Part shown: piece after piece, positions 10,220 to 18,878 of the stretch
Layout: the number at the start of each line of letters is the position of its first letter
Numbering within the stretch: position 1 is the first letter of the stretch
Assembly: GCA_946803715.1 (NCBI GenBank)
Contig: CAMPET010000094.1
Span: 196,586-215,463, forward strand
DNA length: 18,878 bases
From: Beroe ovata
Lineage: Eukaryota; Ctenophora; Nuda; Beroida; Beroidae
Reading direction: 5' to 3'
Notes under the pieces: model-generated
Told to the model about the DNA's origin: nothing
The model's database searches: none
Seen by the model: the letters and a program-made list of their open reading frames with translations, nothing else
Made by a program: the position numbers and the translations under genes

Positions 10220-13200
10220 ATGGTGAGTACAGCTAATCGATTTGTATCGCACACACAAATCTCACAACTGTACAAGCATTTTCATGATATTGCCATTTCA
10301 GGATAAATTATTGCAAACACCACTGATTGCACTATATTTGAGGATATCCAACATATTCAAAAAGATCTTCAGATAATGTCTTATTAGCTTATCAACTTGT
10401 ATAAATTGTAGTTTCTGTTGATGGATGGTTCATATTGTTATGGCCCATTGATCTACATAACTATGTTACTGTGTTGTGTTGATATAATGCTTCAATCCTT
10501 ACTCAATTGTAAAATCTTCTATTGAGTAGGTTTAGCTACTTAAACAAAAAGTGTTAGGTCATGAACTGATCGAGAATTTTTATCCATTTCAATTTTCATC
10601 CATTGTGACTGCTTAACTTGTCCTCATAACAGTACACTGTCATTTCCTGTATTATGGAGCACAGGAAACTTGATATTATTATCTGGTGCAGCACCAAGCT
10701 CCCACCTAACTTGAGTGTTTGCTTGCCCAAAAGCAAAACTGTGATTTCTCGCATCCTTATACTCTTATAAAATCATGCCTCAAGAATATTGAATCACATT
10801 TCATTATCATTGTGAATATGCACAAGTTTGCTTATAGCTCATTGCTGAGAGTGTGTTATCTCCAATCTCCCCATGTCTGATATCATTCCCTTTATGCAAT
10901 CACTGACACTGATGTTCTGTAGGAGTATCAAATTCGTTTGCTGGTATTAGATTGTTGAGTTGGTGGTTGATATGCCTTTCTTGGTTAGTTTTTCATGCAT
11001 TGTCTTACATCCACATCATTCGTCAATATTCTAGACTTTCATCATAGTTTTTTACAGGCCGGGAAACAGAAAACGGAGCACCTCTTTAAGGTGTTGGTGA
11101 TTGGAGACCTGGGTGTAGGGAAGACAAGCTTCATCAAGCGTTACGTTCACCAGTTTTTTAGTGTCCACTATAGAGCTACAGTGAGTTCTCAATGGTTGTG
11201 TGCTCGTCTTTATTCATGCTACTATAACCCTAACTCTGACACATCATGTCTGGGAGCGGAGGTTGAGTAGCTGCCTGTCAGCTTATTCAATGTTGTGGCA
11301 CGGTCACACAACTCAATGAAGCAATTCTCCTCTATCTATAGATTGTCACTTCCTCAGATAGGTGTAGACTTTGCACTGAAGGTTATCAACTGGGACGAGG
11401 ACACTCTGATACGATTACAGTTGTGGGATATAGCCGGACAGGAGCGCTTTGGGAACATGACTCGGGTAAGTGACCGATCAATTCTCATTTTCTAGCCGGA
11501 ATCATATTGAATACACGTGATGATATTGAGTATGGGAGACTGATCAATGAACATGTCTATATCATGGGTTTAATGATCATGGTGTCAACGATTGTAGACT
11601 CAATGCTCATGGTGTCATTGTGTGTAACCTCGTATCCACAATAACACAGGTTTACTACAAAGAAGCAGTTGCAGCTATGATAGTGTTTGACTGTACTCGG
11701 CAGTCAACATTTGACGCTGTCATGACGTGGAAGAATGACTTGGACAGCAAAGTGCTACTTCCCAATGGGGATCCAGTCCCGTGCCTGCTCGTCAGTAACA
11801 AAGTGAGTGTAACAAAGTGAGTGTAACAAAGTGAGTGCAACAAAGTGAGTGCAACAAAGTGAGTGTAACAAAGTGAGTGTAACAAAGTGAGTGTAACAAA
11901 GTGAGTGTAACAAAGTGAGTGTATTGGGTGGCTGATGACGTTTGTGTAGTGATTAGCACGGTGATATGATTGAATGTAGTGGTTAATTTTTATTATAGTG
12001 TAAGTTGTTCTAGTGAATGCAGGGTCCCTCGCAAAATGTTGAAGTTTGAGTTCTGAATATAGCATTTGATCATGAATTGTTCATCAAGTCTGTGGAAATG
12101 CCGTTGTATGGTTGGGTCTAGGTTTCAGACTACACGTACGTCGCACATGTATAATCTCGTTGTAATGAACACCATTATCTCCAGAAATACAACACGGATG
12201 TGTGTGTGTGTGGAGTGACGCAAATATCACATGGTCTTACATGGTTTAACCGAGAATACTCTTTTACAGCAGGCTCTTTATCGAGTCAATGTGTATAAAT
12301 AAATGGGGAAGCTTTCTTAGTTAAAGTATGAGCCTGAGTAATAGATTATATCCTATCACAATTTCGCTCTTGTTGACTCGAAGATGTAAGATAGACTGTG
12401 ATATATCTGTAGCATGATCAGCATTTATTTGTCCTAGTATTAATCACAGATGTCTCAAGTCGCATATATAAAATCTAGATTGGAGTGATATTCGTATTGA
12501 CTTTGATTTAGAATTCTCTGGTACTCAGCAAACAAGTTTGAGTAGGTGTGGTCGAGTGACATACAAAATGAGTAGCTAAATGTCATGCTTCAAGTTGTGA
12601 TGTCACTCTGATGACATCGTCAATCATAAGAAGAAATCACTCATCATTATAGGTTATAGTGATCACTCATCAATAGTCATCGCCATCAATAGTCATCACT
12701 CATTACAAGTCATCGCCATCAATAGTCATCACTGATCACAAGTCATCGCCATCAATAATCATCACTGATCACAAGTCATCGCCATCAATAGTCATCACTC
12801 ATCACAAGTCATCGCCATCAATAATCATCACTCATCAGGGCATGTTAAACCCGATGTTCATTTCAGTGTGATGAGCCCAAAGAAGGAAACCTCTCTAACC
12901 CTGCGTATCTGGACAGTTTCTGTAAACAGGAGGGGTTTATAGGCTGGTTCGACACCTCGGCAAAACACAACATCAATGTTACTGAGTCAGCAACCTTCCT
13001 GGTGAAACATGTGCGTGTAGAGACGGTGAAATTTGGAAGATAGGAATCGTGACATAGGGCCTCTTCTTGTGCAGGGGGTCCTTTCCGAAACTGACTTAAG
13101 TCGAAAAACAAACTTAAATCGAATTTTAATTGCAAATTTACACTAAAATTTTGACTTTATTTTATCATTAGACTTAAGTCTGCTTCGGAAAGGACCCCCA

Positions 13201-13426
13201 GATCATGTACCTACACTCTTTTCGGGAAACAGATCAAAATCAATGGACAATTGAGTTGGCATATCTAATAAGCTATTTTCTATTTTCAGTACCTAACCTC
13301 CTCCCAATGATTCAGATTCTAGAGACTACGGAGCAAATGAACCTCCATACGCCAAGAACTGACGCGAACCTCAGAGTTGATGCAGAATTAGCCAGCGCTA
13401 GTTCTAGTAACTCTTGTTGTAGGTAA
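10220..13426 (+). CDS. RAB32: Rab32/Rab38-family small GTPase, complete, 6 coding exons
   Basis: Rab32/38 GTPases act in biogenesis of lysosome-related organelles and, for Rab32, at mitochondria-ER contacts and as an A-kinase anchoring protein. Exons 10220-10222 (ATG only), 11058-11180, 11358-11465, 11650-11802, 12867-13014 and 13290-13426 join in phase to 223 residues; from memory human Rab32 has 225. Visible motifs: P-loop GDLGVGKTS (17-25), switch I YRATIGVDFALKV (39-51), switch II WDIAGQERFGNMTR (65-78), NKCD (128-131, split by intron 4) and TSAK (159-162). Ile instead of Thr in WDTAGQE is the Rab32/38 hallmark, and VNHQ-like human C-terminal residues are not conserved. The protein ends SNSCCR, so a double-cysteine prenylation site is present with one extra residue. 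Intron 4 begins with a 14-nt donor array and intron 5 contains a short transposon. Rab32 versus Rab38 is not resolvable for an early lineage. Confidence 0.93.
10223..11057 (+). other. Rab32 intron 1, after the start codon
   Basis: The intron starts GTGAGT directly after ATG and ends TTTTTTACAG before GCCGGG, so the joined start reads ATGGCCGGG, with G at +4. The 835 nt are AT-rich with no recognised gene or strong repeat. A run-on ORF from an ATG at 10995 reads into exon 2 without splicing, but has no homology-like content. Confidence 0.75.
11789..11922 (+). repeat. 14-nt minisatellite at the Rab32 intron 4 donor
   Basis: Nine copies of GTGAGTG lie exactly 14 nt apart at 11803, 11817, 11831, 11845, 11859, 11873, 11887, 11901 and 11915. 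Every one is preceded by AACAAA, identical to the last six exonic bases (Asn-Lys of the NKCD motif). The unit is GTGAGTGTAACAAA, with T to C changes in two copies. The first copy is the true donor. Confidence 0.95.
12678..12838 (+). repeat. 33-nt minisatellite in Rab32 intron 4
   Basis: Five copies start with CATCGCCATCAATA at 12678, 12711, 12744, 12777 and 12810, spaced exactly 33 nt. A partial related stretch precedes them from about 12660. The array ends about 28 nt before the exon 5 acceptor at 12866. Confidence 0.9.
13075..13198. mobile_element. 124-bp MITE-like element with 28-bp inverted termini in Rab32 intron 5
   Basis: The left end, 13075-13102, begins GGGGTCCTTTCCGAA. The right end, 13171-13198, is its reverse complement with two mismatches in 28. 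The element is flanked on both sides by CAG (13072-13074 and 13199-13201), a 3-bp target-site duplication. The AT-rich interior has no ORF. This is a non-autonomous DNA transposon; a 3-bp duplication is compatible with PIF/Harbinger- or CACTA-like superfamilies, but I cannot assign one. It lies 60 nt after the exon 5 donor. Confidence 0.88.
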
Positions 13427-14240
13427 AGACGATTTCAAACTTTGGTTATCATAATCAGCTAATTAGGAAACAGTGGATGATTAACGCCATTAACTATAAT
13501 AATGAATTTAATGTGGTATCACAGCTCTGTGTTTTACATGTCAATTTCCTGATACATTTTGCAGATTCGAATTTGATTGTACTGTTCCTATGTGAAAGTT
13601 ATAACTAACGTGATATCTGACATTTTATATATATTTCATAAAGTTTACATTTTGACATCATCTTTTGCTATCAATTCTATTTCATTCACAAAATTCGATC
13701 GACATCCGAAGACCCTAACTAGAAAATAGCACAATGGGTTAATTGAATTTGGTTTTCATGTGATTTAGCTTTTGTTGATAAGATATAAGTGTACAGGAAA
13801 GGAATTTCGCATGAGTGTTGTCATTTGATTATATACTGAAAACTGATATCTATTTTCTGTAATATTCACAAGTATTTTTATGAAAATTGCCGTAACGTTT
13901 GAATGTGTCTGTTCGAGCATCAAAAAATCAGTTCAATCGACACTTTACATACATTCATTTTGATACACTCTATTACATTTAGTTCCTAGAATAATTGAAG
14001 ACATAAGTCCCGAAATGATAATCGATTCCATTGTATACGTAACGCGCTTCTACATTTTCATGTAACAAGTGCTTCATCGCGTTTGCACCAAAACAATGTA
14101 TGGTCGGTTGAGCACCTGGGTGTATTGCTATGCGCGCACTAATTTCTATGGGGAGATATCGCGACCGTACGTTATGATCGAAGCATATGCTGAGACGACT
14201 TGAAACACCACGGTAACAATTCTATTATAAGAATACACAA
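13427..14240. other. Intergenic, AT-rich, nothing recognised
   Basis: This stretch should hold the Rab32 3' UTR, although no AATAAA signal stands out. From about 14040 the sequence becomes richer in CG. No long ORF, repeat array or RNA gene is seen. Confidence 0.5.
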
Positions 14241-14724
14241 CTAATTCCTGCCTCCCCTATTACTATTAGTGTTTTTATTCGTACTATTAACATTGAATCT
14301 AGACTTTACTCTGTCATTACTCATATTGTATGATCCAAAGTTCCTATTAGTTCTGGTTTGTTGTCCTCTGGCCCTATCATTACTCTGGTTGGGATTTCGG
14401 GGTTTGACATAAGTGCTCCAACCTCCCACCCTTTGAATTGGGGTGGGTTTCACCTGTGCCACTTTCACCGGATATTTGAAGTATTTGGATCGTTTATCCC
14501 CCGATTTTTGGCCGGCTGCTGACACTGCTATGTATCCGCCATTCTTGTTGCCATGGTTACTGATCGTGATTGAAACACTACCACTCTGCAGTATGCCGTG
14601 TTCAGGCGAGTCTATTGCCTTCAGGAATGAGATGTATGAGGCGTGAGACCGCCGCCATGCGGCCACCTTGGCTGCCGCCTCAATAGCCTCATGATCCGCC
14701 ACAATGCAGTGCACAGGAGGGATG
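14241..14724 (-). CDS. Unrecognised protein with Arg/Asn/Gly-rich tail, possible last exon
   Basis: On the minus strand an open frame runs from a candidate acceptor (CTTAG, just above 14724) to a TAG stop, about 160 residues, beginning IPPVHCIVADHEAIEAAAKV. The frame remains open to about 14766 but has no ATG near its start, so it is either a 3' exon of a spliced gene, a gene with a non-ATG start, or a broken gene. The first part is mixed alpha/beta in composition, with SGSVSITISNHGNKNGGYIA. The last 55 residues are rich in Asn, Arg, Ser and Gly and end NSNRGGRN, which suggests RNA binding or disorder. I do not recognise the family. No phase-compatible upstream exon was found up to 15240, although an exon-like 52-nt stretch with a GTAAGA donor lies near 14798 in the wrong phase. 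Confidence 0.4.
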
Positions 14725-15060
14725 CTAAGATCAGAGATATTAGATGATAATGGATATCTGGATAATTATGCACGATTTGAACATATCTTACAATAAAGTG
14801 CATTATTTGGACTTATTGGCTCAAACAACAAGTGGGATAAAACCTGTTAAATAGGATGTAATATGCTAAATATGTAAAATATCACCTAGCATTCATTCAA
14901 GCATGCCTGTAGAACAACCAACATGCGTCTCAAGAGAAGGCAACGGTAACAAAGGCACATACACACTAAAGCCATACTACTGATAATCATACTGAATGTT
15001 TCTCAAGCACATTTACCGGTATTAAGTATTAAATAGCATGTGATTGCACACACGTCACAT

Positions 15061-15090
15061 AAACACACACACACACACACACACACTCAC
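15061..15090. repeat. (CA)n microsatellite
   Basis: About twelve CA units, followed by a short interrupted stretch with one N near 15096. Confidence 0.9.
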
Positions 15091-15120
15091 ATGCANACAC
15101 ATATCAGTATGTTCTTCCAC

Positions 15121-15152
15121 TGGAATACATCCATGAATGTGGATGTATTCCA
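15121..15152. repeat. Perfect 13-bp inverted repeat
   Basis: TGGAATACATCCA at 15121-15133 and its exact complement TGGATGTATTCCA at 15140-15152 are separated by a 6-nt loop, TGAATG. Confidence 0.9.
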
Positions 15153-15218
15153 CCTACTCATATGTATGACTACGTATGGACTGTGGAGTGTTATTTACAC
15201 TCATTCATGGTTTCCTTG

Positions 15219-15239
15219 GTAACCATGGTAACGCACGTG
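15219..15239. promoter_or_regulatory. X-box-like RFX site next to an E-box
   Basis: GTAACC-AT-GGTAAC at 15219-15232 fits the animal RFX consensus (GTNRCC, 0-3 nt, RGYAAC). CACGTG follows at 15234-15239. The site is about 500 nt upstream of the minus-strand unrecognised ORF, so it could belong to that gene's promoter. Function is inferred from the motif only. Confidence 0.35.
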
Positions 15240-16255
15240 CTTCCAGGAATATAATATTCACTTGTAGTGATATAAAGACCCAGGATTAAATCGGGATTTG
15301 TGCCGTCATCCACAGATCATGCATTGCTGCACGGCAGTGTATCCCTATAACAAGCCACCTATTCTAGGAACCCCAAATAGCCAGTAGGATAGGATGGGAC
15401 ATCTAGTTTCCCAAATGAGTAAAACACGAGATTTTGCTGAACTTGAATTCGAAATTTCGTTGTTGAACTACAAATCATAACAACATAAAAAAGCTCTCTC
15501 TTCTTCTCTGATTCTGAATAGTCGAAATCTCGAGATTATATAACCTGAATTAGCTGACAACACCCCAAAGGTACATTAGTTTAACTGCTGAAATACTTTC
15601 TCGAGTTAATCTACAAATGGGACAGCAGGACCAAACAGTTGATCAACTCTAACATTGTCGGAAGGAAAAGAACACTACTACTTCAGCTTGCAATATAACA
15701 AGAACAATTCCAAAAGCTTATCAATCACAAATCTGAATATCAATGGTATATATCTGTACAAAATAAAATTAAAATTAACTACTCTACTGCTTTCAATTAC
15801 ATTCATCATCACTTGAACGTCTGGCAAACCAGAAAATTGATTAATTACCTCAATGATTGATGTTCAAATCGAGAAATCCAAAACATTCAATCGTTATTCA
15901 TAGTGCACAAATTCATAAAATTACAATTCCATTCTAAAAACCGATCTTGAAGTCACACAAAAAACTTCCTTGAAACCCAGCCTTATAATCTACATTTCAA
16001 CGTTTTAATCAAAATCATGTAACTTCAAACAGTAAACACCTTGAGAGGTACGATACAAATATCCACAATTTTGAGATAAGTCATGAAATTGTTAATTAAT
16101 TGTTAATCAATAATCTTCTCTTCCTTTTCAGAAGCGAGATGAAATTCTAGACAAAGAATCACTTTGAGCGATCTCGTATTCTGTTCGTCATACAAATATA
16201 AAGTGCGAGTGTTGTAACCAGCACAATTAAAACCCAGATATATCACACTACACTA

Positions 16256-18066
16256 TCATCCAGTCCGACCTCCGAGACCGAAGTAGTAGTACATGGCGAT
16301 GATCAGTCCGAATAGTCCTAACGATAAGCACGTTGATCTGCGGGGGTAGAGGTTTGTTTTGAAACAGATAATTGTGAGAGAAGAGACGTATAAAACAAGG
16401 AAATTCTACTGAATAAATCCGAGGAATTACCCAAATCTTCACTTACAGAGCGTTGTTCTCGCTGAAGACCTTGAGACAGTCGACAACCGTTGTGAAGACG
16501 AAGAGAAGGAGTGAGACCATGGCAAGACCGAGTGAGATGACAGATGACATGACCTCACGACCCCGGCTAGCGATGTCAGAGTCACCGAGTGGGTGTTCCA
16601 TCCGCCGCTGTTCCTACGAGGGAGGAGGAATTAGTGGATCCTGGATAAAGCAGAGATGGGGGTTACGGGGTGGGGTGAGTGGAGGGCAGAGGGGAGTGGA
16701 GGGCAGAGGGGAGNCAGAGGGGAGAGCAGAGGGAGTTAGTGGAGAGTAGAGGGAGTTAGTGAAGAGGAGAGGGGGGAAAGAAGGGAGAGAAGATTGTTAC
16801 CCACAGCTCCAGCTGGCGAAATTCTAATCATGTGCCCGGATTGATCTAGCACTCACTTGCAATTCCTCGAATCTTGTCATCTTGTACTTGTAATCGTCGA
16901 GTCTCTCCTCAATCTCCTTTACTCTCTCATCAGAGGAGTAGCTGTAACATTGACATTGTGTTTGGAAAACTATCAATTTCCCAAGCACGACTTTCATGAA
17001 ATCGCCAAATATAACAGATTTGATTCCAGAAATAATAATGGAATTATCTCGGGCAATTCATCTACTAACTGGAACTGATCGAGCTTATCGTCCACTCTGT
17101 CGTCTATTTGCCGTATCCGCAAACTCGTGTCTTGGAGAGCAGCTACAAAGTACTCTCTTTGCTTCTCCAGACTGGACGTGAACTGACTTAGACTATCCTT
17201 GTATGTTTCCTGTAACGATCAGGATAAATATGACAGTCTGAATCTGGAAGTGTCTCTAATGTAAGACACAGATACAGCACTGGCTAGAGCGTCTTGTGCC
17301 CTAATTTGACGCTTGATCTTAGGTCAATCGTGCGCTACTAAGTGATTCTGATATCGAGCTTAGCGTAAGTATAAGTATAGCTCATGCCTAATTAGCTAAT
17401 TAGCTATAATTACCCGGAGGTTCTCCACTTCTCGAAGGAGGTTTGCGTAATCATCCCGTAACTTGGCAATATTCTCATGCAGAGGGTCTGAACTGAGGTT
17501 GGAGGCGCTGTCCGCTCTGAGTGAGTGAATGAGGGTTAGCAACGTACAGTAAAAATAGTGACGAGCACAAGCAGGGAATAAAGTGAGGGAACGGGGGGGT
17601 GGGGGGTAGGGGTTTGTTATTAGTAGGATCGTCCGTGACTCAAACAATACACATTCCTGCAACTCTCCCCCTATAATATAAGAAAACTCCAAGGCCCAAG
17701 CACTCACACTAAGACAGGATCAGCAGTATTTGCGGCAGATGACAGTTGTGACATGGATCTAGATTTCCCCATACTTGGCGAGGATCTTCCCGAAGAACCA
17801 CTCCCCTCCACCCCTCTGACCACGCCCATCTCGTCAGAGTATCCCACCATCATGGCGTGCGCTGCGAGGGCACGTGGTCCCATCAGCGTGCCCGCCAGCA
17901 TTTTCAACCCCTTGTCCAGGCCGGCCTCATAGCTCGTGTGGTTGGTGTTCTTGGAGAGCTGGTTCGAGGGTGGGCCGATAGTGAGGGCTATACGCTCAGA
18001 GGGGCTCCCTATAGAGGAGCAGCGGCGGTGTTCCCGGAATTTGGGTCTTTTCCATGATGACGTCAT
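16256..18066 (-). CDS. TMCC-like coiled-coil protein with C-terminal membrane hairpin, 6 exons
   Basis: TMCC proteins are endoplasmic-reticulum membrane proteins with coiled coils and two C-terminal membrane helices. Exons on the minus strand: 18066-17708, 17516-17414, 17209-17070, 16941-16857, 16613-16447, 16337-16256. All introns are GT-AG and 109-243 nt, and the phases agree, giving 311 residues from the ATG at 18066. Residues 1-120 are Ser- and basic-rich. Residues about 128-230 are a coiled coil (HENIAKLRDDYANLLREVEN, EKQREYFVAALQDT, VKEIEERLDDYKYK). TM1 is about 254-273 (VISLGLAMVSLLLFVFTTVV) and TM2 about 287-305, with a short loop and a tiny GLGGRTG tail. The LLLFVFTTVVDC pattern and overall layout resemble the C-terminus of TMCC1-3. 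It is much shorter than vertebrate TMCCs, so upstream exons or a different family are possible. The GTTAGT donor of exon 3 (17069) could be replaced by GTTCCA six bases earlier. Confidence 0.75.
16640..16785. repeat. Purine-rich minisatellite in intron 4 of the TMCC-like gene
   Basis: GGGCAGAGGGGAGTGGA-type units recur through the stretch with shifting length. It lies on the plus strand, so in the minus-strand gene it is a long pyrimidine tract upstream of the exon 5 acceptor at 16614. One N lies near 16714. Confidence 0.75.
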
Positions 18067-18878
18067 TACGATATGGTAGCTCACGCGTTACCCTTTTTGT
18101 AAAACACGGGGAGAATGAAGTGAGATATTGCTGTCTGCAGGATGTGAGGACTTAATCTAAGTACGACTGAAATAAAACGAGATGGAAAGAGTTGGTCACA
18201 GTTGTTTCTTTATTAAAAACAATGGCAAGATGTTAATAAATAGGCAAATATAGAATTGAAAGAGATACCAAAACAAAGTACCACGTGGTGTTCTATGAAC
18301 TGTGAGAAAACCAATACATGGAATGAAGAGTATTATAAATTGAACACTGTAAAGCTAACGCAAGCGTTCATTATTTATTACCGAACAATGAGCTCGAATA
18401 ATAGCTTTATTAACATCGATATAGCATTCATAGTATTATTTTTTTATAGTATAGATCAGCCACGAGTTTCGAAGTAAGCCAGATAATTGGGATGGAGACG
18501 CTATCATATACTAGATATTGAAAAGAAAGTTAGTAAGTTGGGCGTGGTTATATTTCAAATGATAAGAAACCCAGCATGGACTTCAGTCTTGCGACTTGTG
18601 GGAAAAAATTAGTGCCGTGATGATAATTTCTAAGAAGTACCAGACTCATTTTATATGCTGTGGTGAGTGTTAAATACATTTAAAGTAACTGAACTCTAAT
18701 GAGTCTTGAATATGAACTCTTTTAAACGAGAACAACACGGGAATGTCACTGAAAGTTGCTGAGAGCAAAAACTAAAACACAGGAACGAAAGTGACTGAAA
18801 ACGGAGAGAGAGAGAGTACCGAGTCTGAGCCACGAGTGGACAGTATCGAGAGCACACGCACACACACACACACACACA
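18067..18878. other. Upstream region of the TMCC-like gene
   Basis: No gene is seen. A TGACGTCA palindrome (18058-18065) overlaps the proposed start codon. The region is AT-rich up to about 18700. A short GA run lies near 18805-18816 and a (CA)n tract fills the right edge from about 18853. Upstream exons of the minus-strand gene could lie here or beyond, but none is recognisable. Confidence 0.5.

Larger units (their letters stand above)
14725..16255. other. Intergenic region with simple repeats and a hairpin
   Basis: From 14725 to 15240 there is a (CA)n tract, a perfect hairpin and an X-box/E-box pair. From 15240 to 16255 the DNA is AT-rich with no long ORF and no clear repeats. The 3' UTR of the minus-strand coiled-coil gene should occupy the part just below 16256. 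Confidence 0.5.

Noticed and set aside
10995-11270. Unspliced Rab32 start at 10995 giving an N-terminal extension
   Set aside because: The extension crosses a clear TTTTTTACAG acceptor, and the ATG|GTGAGT exon at 10220 gives a MAG start like the human protein.
11655-12065. 136-codon minus-strand ORF with repeated LCYTHFVTLTLLHS
   Set aside because: It is the antisense shadow of Rab32 exon 4 and the 14-nt donor array; the protein repeat merely reflects 42 nt = three units.
12678-12838. CRISPR-like regular repeats
   Set aside because: Units are contiguous with no unique spacers, and the setting is a spliced eukaryotic gene; it is a minisatellite.
12863-13426. ORFs at 12863-13135 (-) and the start at 13205 (+)
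   Set aside because: The first is antisense to Rab32 exon 5 and the transposon; the second contains only intron before the exon 6 acceptor at 13289.

Overview
This is a window of nuclear genomic DNA from a eukaryote, most likely an animal. It has multi-exon genes with GT-AG introns, mostly about 100-400 nt long, in moderately AT-rich DNA rich in micro- and minisatellites. Three spliced genes and one intronless receptor gene could be reconstructed exon by exon. The families (a class A-like seven-helix receptor, a Rab32/38 GTPase, a coiled-coil protein with a C-terminal membrane hairpin) and the compact introns suggest a metazoan, perhaps an early-branching one such as a sponge, placozoan or cnidarian. 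The lineage is an inference and cannot be settled from this sequence alone. There are isolated N bases near 8937, 15096 and 16714, as expected of a draft assembly.

Layout. Positions 1-8643 (+ strand): the gene for gamma-tubulin complex component 3 (TUBGCP3/GCP3), 16 recognisable coding exons with consistent splice phases from a truncated 5' end to the stop codon. Its largest intron (1452-4964) contains a complete intronless receptor gene (3365-4336) in the same orientation. Positions 8644-10219: intergenic DNA, including a GC-rich, palindrome-rich island (about 8880-9500). Positions 10220-13426 (+): a complete Rab32/Rab38-type GTPase gene with six coding exons, the first of which codes only for the initiator methionine. 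Its last intron carries a short terminal-inverted-repeat element with a 3-bp target duplication. Positions 14241-14724 (-): an unrecognised ORF with an Arg/Asn/Gly-rich tail, perhaps a last exon. Positions 16256-18066 (-): a six-exon gene for a 311-residue coiled-coil protein with two C-terminal membrane segments, resembling the TMCC family. The rest is intergenic, with (CA)n tracts and a perfect hairpin.

The genes do not form one pathway. GCP3 nucleates microtubules, Rab32 works on lysosome-related organelles, mitochondria and their contacts, and TMCC proteins sit in the endoplasmic reticulum. The most unusual signal is structural: in three introns (GCP3 introns 5 and 6, Rab32 intron 4) a tandem array starts exactly at the 5' splice site. 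Its unit repeats the exon-intron junction, so up to about twenty donor-like sites follow the true donor; a fourth intron (GCP3 intron 12) has a GT microsatellite at the same place.
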